NCBI RefSeq assembly: GCF_019703515.2
Contig: NC_059374.1
Span: 21,508,595-21,572,594, forward strand
Direction: 5' to 3'
DNA: 64,000 bases
Source of the DNA: Myxocyprinus asiaticus
Lineage: Eukaryota; Chordata; Actinopteri; Cypriniformes; Catostomidae
The translations under genes were made by a program, and so were the position numbers. The notes under the pieces were generated by a model. That model was not told the DNA's origin, did not search any database, and saw only the letters and a program-made list of their open reading frames with translations. Shown here in pieces: positions 49,932 to 59,000 of the stretch (positions are counted from its first letter, which is position 1; each line of letters starts with the position of its first letter).

Positions 49932-52900
49932 CTGTGAGTGCCTGCTTGAGCACTCATTTGTAAAAAGTGTAAAAAGGACTGGTGAACTAACACAGCCTTG
50001 TGCAACACCCGTACTGATCATTTTTTGTTGTGACAGACAGTTATTTACTTTCACACATTGCATTCTACTTGTTAAAAAAGAAGAATACCATTTGATAATT
50101 GATGGGTTTACACTCAGCTGCTCCAGTTTTTTAGCCAACAATGAGGTTGAAGTGTATTAAAAGCAGAACTAAAATCGATAAAAAGTAACCGAGCATAAGC
50201 TCTAGGATCCTCCATGTGTTTCAAAATCAAGTGCATAATGCTATTAATGGCATCCTCAGTGCCCCTTCCTTGTCTATAAGCAAACTGTAAAGAATCTAAT
50301 TTACTACTGATGTCTGCCTTTAACATAGACACCACACACTTTCAAAACATTTCATTACAATTGACATTAGTGCAACAGGTCTAAAGTCATTGTTTTCTGA
50401 TGGCTTTGCTTTCTTTGGGACTGGTACAAAAACAGCCTTTTTCCAAAGGTTAGGAACAGTTTGGGTGTCTAAAGATTGTTGAAAAATGGGGCACCATGCC
50501 AAGGTCAATTAATCTCCACAACTTTTTAAAATAAAAGCTGAAATTCCATCAGGACATGAAGATTTCTTAGAGCAGATATGTTTAAAAAGGTACTTACCTT
50601 AAAAAGATACAAAGAGACAATTTGGGTCAATCAACAACTCATTATCACCTTTAAACATGAAAACATTCCTTCAGAGATTCTATACTGTCCTTGGACCACA
50701 CACTTACTTTTTTAATCTTGGGTTTACGTCTCTTCAGAAGTGTCTTATATGTTGTAATTAAATAAACAGTTGTGGTCAGAATTTGACAAGGGAGGCCTTG
50801 ATCTTGCAGTATATGCCTCTTTTATGTTCCCATAGCATTTATCAAGTACTTTTTTATCTCTGGTATTGCATTTTACATACTGTTCATAACCAGAAAGTAC
50901 CAGTTCTAATTTGCAGTGATTGAAATCTCCTAGACGGGCTCTTGGTGTGCGCTGCAGCTGGAGTTGGATACAGTCACTTATATGGCCCACAGCTTTTGCT
51001 GCATTGCCAGATGGAGGGACATAAACTGCACAGTTTAGAAATGTTCCCAAACTCCCGCAGAATATAAAAAGGCCTTAAACTTAGGCACAACAATTCAATA
51101 TCATAATTACATATAAAAGTTTTCACTTTAATTTACAAACACGCAAATGTTTACGCTTCGACTTTTCCTAGATGCAGCAGTTCTATCTACTCGAACAAGA
51201 GAGAAGCCTTCCACCTCAGTTTGAGAGCAGGCAACCTCTGTATGAAGCCAGGACTCTATTAGAACCATAAGGCCCGCATCCCAATACTCAAAACAAGCCT
51301 TGGCTTTAATGTGTAGTTCCTCAATTTTGTATTGCAGCGATCTAACGTTGCTTAGAATTATTGCAGGCAGTTGAGTTCTGTTACCACGACACCGAAGACA
51401 CTGTCTGACACCTCCTCTTTGTCCTCTCCTCCGCAGACATCTGCTTCTAACCAGCTGTGCTCTCAGGAATGCCAGCAATTTCACAGGTATATTATATTCC
51501 GCAGAATGGAGCAACAGCAAATCATCTCTTGTATATGTCAGCGCTGGGTTTCTGTTCTTTGGCGCCGTTTGTTATGAGTGACAGTGAAGCCAGGTACGCG
51601 ATGATCAATATCCAAAGGTAAAACCGTGTGTATGTCTCCATTACAACGTCCTCCTTTTCTGTCCAACTTATCCGATGAACTTACTCAACCAAAATAAAGA
51701 GACAAAGAGACATTTAACAGTTAACAATGTGTCAGCAACAACATGAGAGTCCGTGTCGCCAGCAGAGCAGCACCACCGGAAGGTATGTCCATTTATTTGG
51801 ACATGGCCAATGTCAAGAGAACAATTCTAAATTGGACCATTTGGAAAACACCTTACACTGAATGCTACCCTGCCCTCTCTTAATACTTGGTTTATTTTAC
51901 TTGAGTGAATAAATCCTCTTGCCAAGTGCTGGACAATAGTTGGATATGGTGGAAATGTTGGCTATTCCCTTTGCCAGTTGGCATGGCTAAATATTTCCTA
52001 TCATAAACATGAATGTATTAATTGCAATTGTTCTGCTCAGACACTGTTTCCATGGTGGCCACTGTTGAATGAGTCTCTGCTGCAGTAATGGCTTATGGTT
52101 GGAGCTTGGAGGCTGTGGGTTGTAATTTGGTGAAGCCTGGAAATCATTTACTAAGATGAGGAGTTAACGCCCTTCTATATGGCTTCTTTATCAATGCAGT
52201 CAGATGTTATCTTAACGGTCAGACGCTGACAATCCAGAATACAACTGAATACATTCTCACCCAAGAGATACTAGCCATCGGAACGCAACCGCGGTGAGTA
52301 ACCGTGCCACCACGAGGACCTGCTAAGTAGTGGGAATTGGGCATTCCAAATTGGGAGAAAAGGGGATGAAAAAAATATATATAACAGCTATATTATATTC
52401 CGCAGAATGGAGCAACATCAAATCATCTCTTGTATATGTCAGCGCTGGGTTTCTGTTTTTTGGCGCCGTTTGGTATGAGTGACAGTGAAGCCAGGTACGC
52501 GATGATCAATATCCAAAGGAAAAACCGTGTGTATGTCTCCATTACAATGTCCTCCTTTTCTGTCCAACTTATCCAACGAACTTACTCAACCAAAATAGAG
52601 AGACAAAGAGACATTTAACAGTTAACAATGTGTCAGCAACAACATGAGAGTCTGTGTCGCCAGCAGAGCAGCACCACCGGAAGGTATGTCCATTTATTTG
52701 GACATGGCCAATGTCTAGAGAACAATTCTAAATTGGACCATTTTGAAAACACCTTACACTGAGTGCTACCCTGCCCTCTCTTAATACTTGGTTTATTTTA
52801 CTTGCATGAATAAATCCTCTTGCCAAGTGCTGGACAATAGTTGGATATGGTGGAAATGTTGGCTATTCCCTTTGCCAGTTGGCATGGCTAAATATTTCTT

Positions 52901-55900
52901 ATCATATCACTGCTCAGACACTGTTTCCATGGTGGCCACTGCTGAATGAGTCTCAGCTACAGTTATGGCTTATGGTTGGAGCTTGGAGGCTGTGGGTTGT
53001 AATTTGGTGAGGCCTGGAAATAATTTACTAAGATGAGGAGTTAATGCCCTTCTATATGGCTTCTTTATCAATGCAGTCAGATGTCATCTTAACGGTCAGA
53101 TGCTCTGACAATCAAGAATACCACTGAATACATTCTCACCCAATAGATACCAGCCATCAGAACGCAACCCGGACCTTACCCTCTGAACTCATAGCAAAGC
53201 AACAATGAGTCTTGGTTGCAACATTCTTTGTTTTCTAAGAACCATTTCTTCATATTTTTGCAACATCATGGAAATGACGGTCTTTTGTTAAAGAGATAGT
53301 TCAACTGAAAAATAAAAATCCTCCTAATTAACCCTCAAGTTGTTCCGAACTCGTACGATTTTCCTTCCTCCACAGAACACAGAAGGAGATATAATGGAGA
53401 ATGTTCAGTCTCAGTTACTATTCTCTTTCATTGTATGGAAAAAACATGCAATGAAAGAGAGTGGTGACTGAGGCTAACGTTTACGGGTTTGGAACAACAT
53501 GAGAATGAGTAAATGATGACAGAATTTTTAATTTTTAGGTGAACTGTCCCTTAACCTCATGCGACCTCGTGTACACATGTGTGGACATTGTATTTTAGCT
53601 TCGCTATGCACAATGTAACATTTAAATTTATTTAAACTGAATGATTTCAGTTCAGAAGACTCTGAGCTGTCAGTAAAGGGTTAAACTTTTGACATACAGA
53701 GTCATATGACAAAACAACATGGTGTCGATCACAGCAGAGTTTGTCTTTGGGAGAAACGCCAACAAAACTACATCTGGTAAGAAACGTAATTAAGTTTTTA
53801 CATTGAAACCTGTCTGAATAAAAATATTAGAGTCTCTAGTTTCATCCGATATGCCATTTTTAAAATTTGAGCAATTTATCACGAAACGCCATGCTGCTAA
53901 ACACTATGTACACTAATGTCTACTTCAGTGCATTTTTCCTTAGAAATCCTCTATTTACTGTGCATTATCACATTGAGAATCAATGGGTTCAACCAAAAGC
54001 TGAACATTTTTGCTTTTAAAGGCTTTATATGGAGTTAAGATGAAAATAAGGTGCATTTCAAACTGTTCTGAGACCAGTGCAGACAGACAGCACACTGGAG
54101 GTTAAGTCATTCACTAAATAGGGAGCAAGGGAGCATCCTATAGTTCTCTGCAACTAAATGCATTCACTCCTAAAATCTGCACTCCCATCATCTGCAGCCT
54201 GCAGTTTCAGACTGTAGATGATGTTTTGACCACTAAACATGTTTGACAGACATGGGACAATGGTAATCAGTATAGATATATATACATAATTTATAATGTA
54301 TAATTTTATTTTAACATGGTTGACAGTGATTGGATGATGCTGGCCATTACTTTGAATCAGAATTAATTACGCTAATTTCTGATGCAATATCTGTAACATC
54401 TCAAAAACATGAATAACCAACACTGCTGGAAACATAATGAATTTGATAAAAATGAGTTTCTAGGTATTATTTAAATGTTTACAACTTAGTCCGGCTGTCC
54501 ACACATGTGGACATCAATTTTTAGGAAAATTATTTGCTCTAGATTTATTTTATTTTTTTTCATGGTTATTAGGTGCTACTAGTTACACATCAAAAAGGGA
54601 AATGGAAAATGCACACAGCAGTCATGTTCGGGACTCAGGAGGTTAAAGGAAGGGTACCTTCCAGTGTTCATTCATTCAAGATCAATCATACGTTTTCATA
54701 AAAGTTTGTTTAATAAAGAAAGATCTTTGAGGTTGAACCGCCCACTCCATTTGATATAATAACTGTGTTTTGATCTATGGAATCTAATATTGGAAAAGCA
54801 AGGTGCTCAAGAAAGCTATTCATAACACAGGAAGTAAAGGTATTCAACATGTTTTGCCTGCTTACTCCTCCTCAGTTATAATCTGATCTGATTTTCCAGT
54901 AGTTGACATTCGACATTTGAAACACCCTCCATGAAACTGCATTTACGTCCTGTTCTTAGCTCCATTTTCTTGATTTTCTTACATGTGCAGAGACCCAGGC
55001 ATGCATGCATTGTACATGTTTTTTGAAGCGCTACTTCCTCATTTAATGTTTCTTCTGTCCCTTATATTCTTTCAATGCTTTATTGCAAAGATGTTAGACA
55101 ACACTCTTTAAAAACACGCTTGACTCCTTGTGAATTAAATCATGAAAGTGTTATGAATATAATTCACTCTGCATTACTCAGGAATGTGCTGCCACTTGAG
55201 AACAGCTGCAATGGAGCAATGTTTTCTTATGACACAACTCTTAGAGTTTGTCAGCAAAATAAATGGGAAGTATCGTTTAAGCTCCCTTGGGAGACGTTTT
55301 TTGGAATACTGAAGGGGTCGAAGAAACAGATACTATGCTAAGAAAAGGAATCGCCATTGGAATTTTGATTACCAAAAGACAGCTATAAGTAAGCCATCCA
55401 TTGCCTTCAGTTTGGGGACTGTTTATCTAACCATTGGAAGATGTGGGAGTGACACTTTACTCAACTATATATTCAACTATAATGTGGCATCCACTTTCAT
55501 AGATCCTCATCCACAGTGGACTGTATTTGGTGATTTCATCAATAATTCCAATATGTTAACAAAAATGCTTTTCACCCAAATTATAGATGGAATGTAAAGT
55601 GTCCTGTGGTCTCTTCTGAATCTGCACATAGCAGAAAGTTGCTGAATGCGCAACTTGGACACCCACTTGAATGTTGCAAGAGGTCACCAGAAGATTTTCC
55701 CGTTAACATGATGTGGCTAAATACACAAATAAAAAGTGCTTTTTTGCTGTGTCAGCTGGGACATGCAAAGCAGCGAGAATTACTAAACTTATCCCCCCTG
55801 CTGAAACAAAGCAAAGACATGATCAAACTTGACACCGTGGGGCACATTCAGATCCACTTTGCTCAGATTCCTCTTTTATCATATTCCATGCTGCATTTAC

Positions 55901-56029
55901 ACAAGGGGAACAAGGTTGTTGGTTTCAAATGTGATAGCCCACTTGCCCGTATGGTGGAAACGTTAATGTTCATATATTTGGTCATATATGTACACATTCA
56001 AATTCCAGTATTATTTGTGAAAATATTTG

Positions 56030-56071
<42 letters not shown>

Positions 56072-59000
56072 TTTGTAGTATAATAACTCTTCAATATCTA
56101 CTTCTATCAAGAAAACCATACATAAAAATTCCAACCTGGTCTCAAAGAACCGCATTACTCTTCCTACATTTTAGCAAAAAGACGTAAGGAAGGCATAAGG
56201 CAGTAAGAGAACAGTCAGTTCTTGAATTTCATGTGTTGGAAGCAGGAAAAATGGGCAAGCATAAGGATCTGAGCGACTTTGACAAGGGCCAAATTGTGAT
56301 GGCTCAGACGAATGGGTCAGAGCATCTCCAAAACGGCAGGTCTTATGGGGTGTTCCCGGTATGCAGTGGTTAGTACCTACCAAAAGTGGTCCAAGGAAGG
56401 ACAACCGGTGAACTGGTGACAGGGTCATGGGCGCCCAAGGCTCATTGATGCGTGTGGGGAGCGAAGGCTAGCCCATCTAGTCCGATCCCACAGAAGAGCT
56501 ACTAAATTGCTGAAAAACTTAATGCTGGCCATGATAAAAAGGTGTCAAAACACAGAGTGCATTGCAGCTTGCTGCATATGGAGTTGTGTAGCCACAGACC
56601 GGTCAGAGTGCCCATGCTGACACTTGTCCACCGTCGAAAGCGCCTACAATGGGCACGTGAGCGTCTGAATTGGACCATGAAGCAATGGAAGAAGATGGCC
56701 TGGTCTGATGAATCATGATTTCTTTTAGATCATGTGGACGGCCGCTGTGGATGGCCGCAGTGCGTGTGCGTCATTTACCTGGGGAAGAGATGGCAGCAGG
56801 ATGCAACATGGGAAGAAGGCAGGCTGGCAGAAGCAGTGTGATACTCTAGGCAATGTTCTGCTGGGAAACCTTGGGACCTGGCCGTCATGTGGATGTTACT
56901 TTGACATGTACCACCAACCTAAAGATTGTTGCAGACCACATACACCCCTTTATGGCAACGGTATTCCCTGATGGCAGTGGCCTCTTTCAGCAGGATAATG
57001 CACCCTGCCACACTGAAAAAACTGTTCAGGAATGGTTTGAGGAACATGACGCAGATTTCAAGGTGTTGACTTGGCCTCCAAATTCCCCAGATTTCAATCC
57101 AATTGAGCATCTATGGGATGTGCTGGACAAACAAGTCCGATCCATGGAGGCCCCACCTCACAACTTACAGGACTTAAAGGATCTGCTGCTAATGTCTTGG
57201 TGCCAGATACCACAGGACACCTTCAGAGGTCTTGTGGAGTCCAGGCCTCGATGGGTCAGAGCTGTTTTGGTGGCACGAGGGGGACCTACACAATATTAGG
57301 CAGGTGGTTTTAATGTTGTGGCTGATCGGTGTATATATTATAGATATATTTGCATTACATAACAAACCACATTTACAAGCGTGTTAGAGCATGGTGACAT
57401 TGTGCTGTAACTCAACTGATAGTGAGTTGCACTTGCAATGCAAAGGACTGGGGTATGAGGTGTGCAAACCAAGCAAGTCGACACGTGAGCCAAAAGCCAA
57501 AATGATGTGTTTGATTCAGCAATTGCATTTTTCATGTCACATTTGCTTTTTAAGACACTATCGGTTAAGTTTATGCTGAAAGTTTAGGGTAGGGAGGTCA
57601 GTTTTGTTCATTTACCTTCAAAACCTCATCTGTTTGGGAGAATATTTAACTCACTTTTAGCACCACACAGTGGACATTTCACCTCGGAACTGCCGTGATA
57701 CCTGTAATGAACCTCATAATATAATTTTGCAAAAACATCACCTCAGTCAAATCATTTTAGTGAGATCAGGCTGCTACATGTATCTTATATGGGTGTTTGA
57801 CATACAGTACAATGCAATATATCAGATGACTGTGAAGAAGCTTTGGAAGTCAGTTAAAATCCATGCCACTCAGGATTCTAGTCCTGATCTTGGATAATAT
57901 CTGTCTTTCTGCAAGGCCTCAACTCTAATCAAACACATCTGAACCCAACTACACAGTTAATCTAGGTATTGCTTGAAAATGACAATTGTGCAATTGTGTA
58001 AGAGCAGGGTTGAAACTCAACTCTTTTAGGTTAAGCTCCAGGAGTAGGACAGAGCGTTCTTGTGCTTGGTATGAACTCTGTTGACTATTCAACAAATGCG
58101 CCAGCAACAGCTAATACTTTTAGACATGTTTGCAAAACAATCAACTCCTGTGACGTTAGTGACTGACTTTGCTATGTTGAAGGTCCCAAGAAACTAGAGA
58201 TCATGTGAGCCATTCTCATCCCTCACTACCATCCGTATATTCCTTATTTATTCAACAAGGCCTGCAAGTTACTGCCAGTTTTGAACCTTATCTCTCTTTG
58301 TCTTTAAATGAAAAAAACAAAACAAAAAGCCTGAAACTTGAGCATTCCTGCTTAGCATGTACCATGCTCATGCAGGTCAAGGGTACAGTACAGTTGTACA
58401 GATGGGGCCAAAAGTTTGGATAATATAGATATTTTGATGTTAGTTTTACATTAATATTTTAGATGGTGAAATAATATGCAAATAATTTAATGTTTAGCAA
58501 TACTACATTCGATTGTGATTGTCTGTATATTTCTGCAATGGTAATACAAGTCATATGCAAATGCAGAATATTGTTGAATAACATTTTAAGTGGCGCAAAC
58601 AATGCTAAAACATTGCATGGTACACAAGAACTGAATTTCAAGGGGTCATGACATGTGGAATAAAATTTTCCTTGATCTTTTCCCATGTAAAAGTGTCACT
58701 GTACTATAAAAACATACTGTAAGTTTCAGAATTGTATCCTCACTGCAAAAAGAGCATTTGTTGAAACCAAGCTTCCAAAACGACTCGTTCTCTACTTCCT
58801 CCACATTATGACATCACACTGTTGTAGATATTTGCATCTGACTGCCTCCACAATAACACACCAATGCCTACTTATCACTTTGGTCACCTGCCCAGTATCG
58901 GTGAGCAATGAGATGGCAAGAAGAGAGCAGGTCAGTCAAAAGCAGAGAGCCAATCATAACAGTCAAGTCTTAAAGGAGAAGCAGCACCAAAACCGAACGT

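Larger units (their letters stand above)
46925..51640 (-). mobile_element. Non-LTR retrotransposon (LINE), split by a SINE and a Tc1
   Basis: Minus-strand pieces in order are: endonuclease start ([36 protein letters not shown]), endonuclease core ([12 protein letters not shown]), RT fingers ([20 protein letters not shown]), RT palm A ([17 protein letters not shown]), RT '[20 protein letters not shown]', then after the insertions a [11 protein letters not shown] catalytic motif near 47730 and the C-terminal piece ([16 protein letters not shown]). The 3' end near 46925-46975 carries GGGGACAATAAAGTATACTT. Broken by several frameshifts. Clade is L2/CR1/Rex-like; not resolved. Confidence 0.8.
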
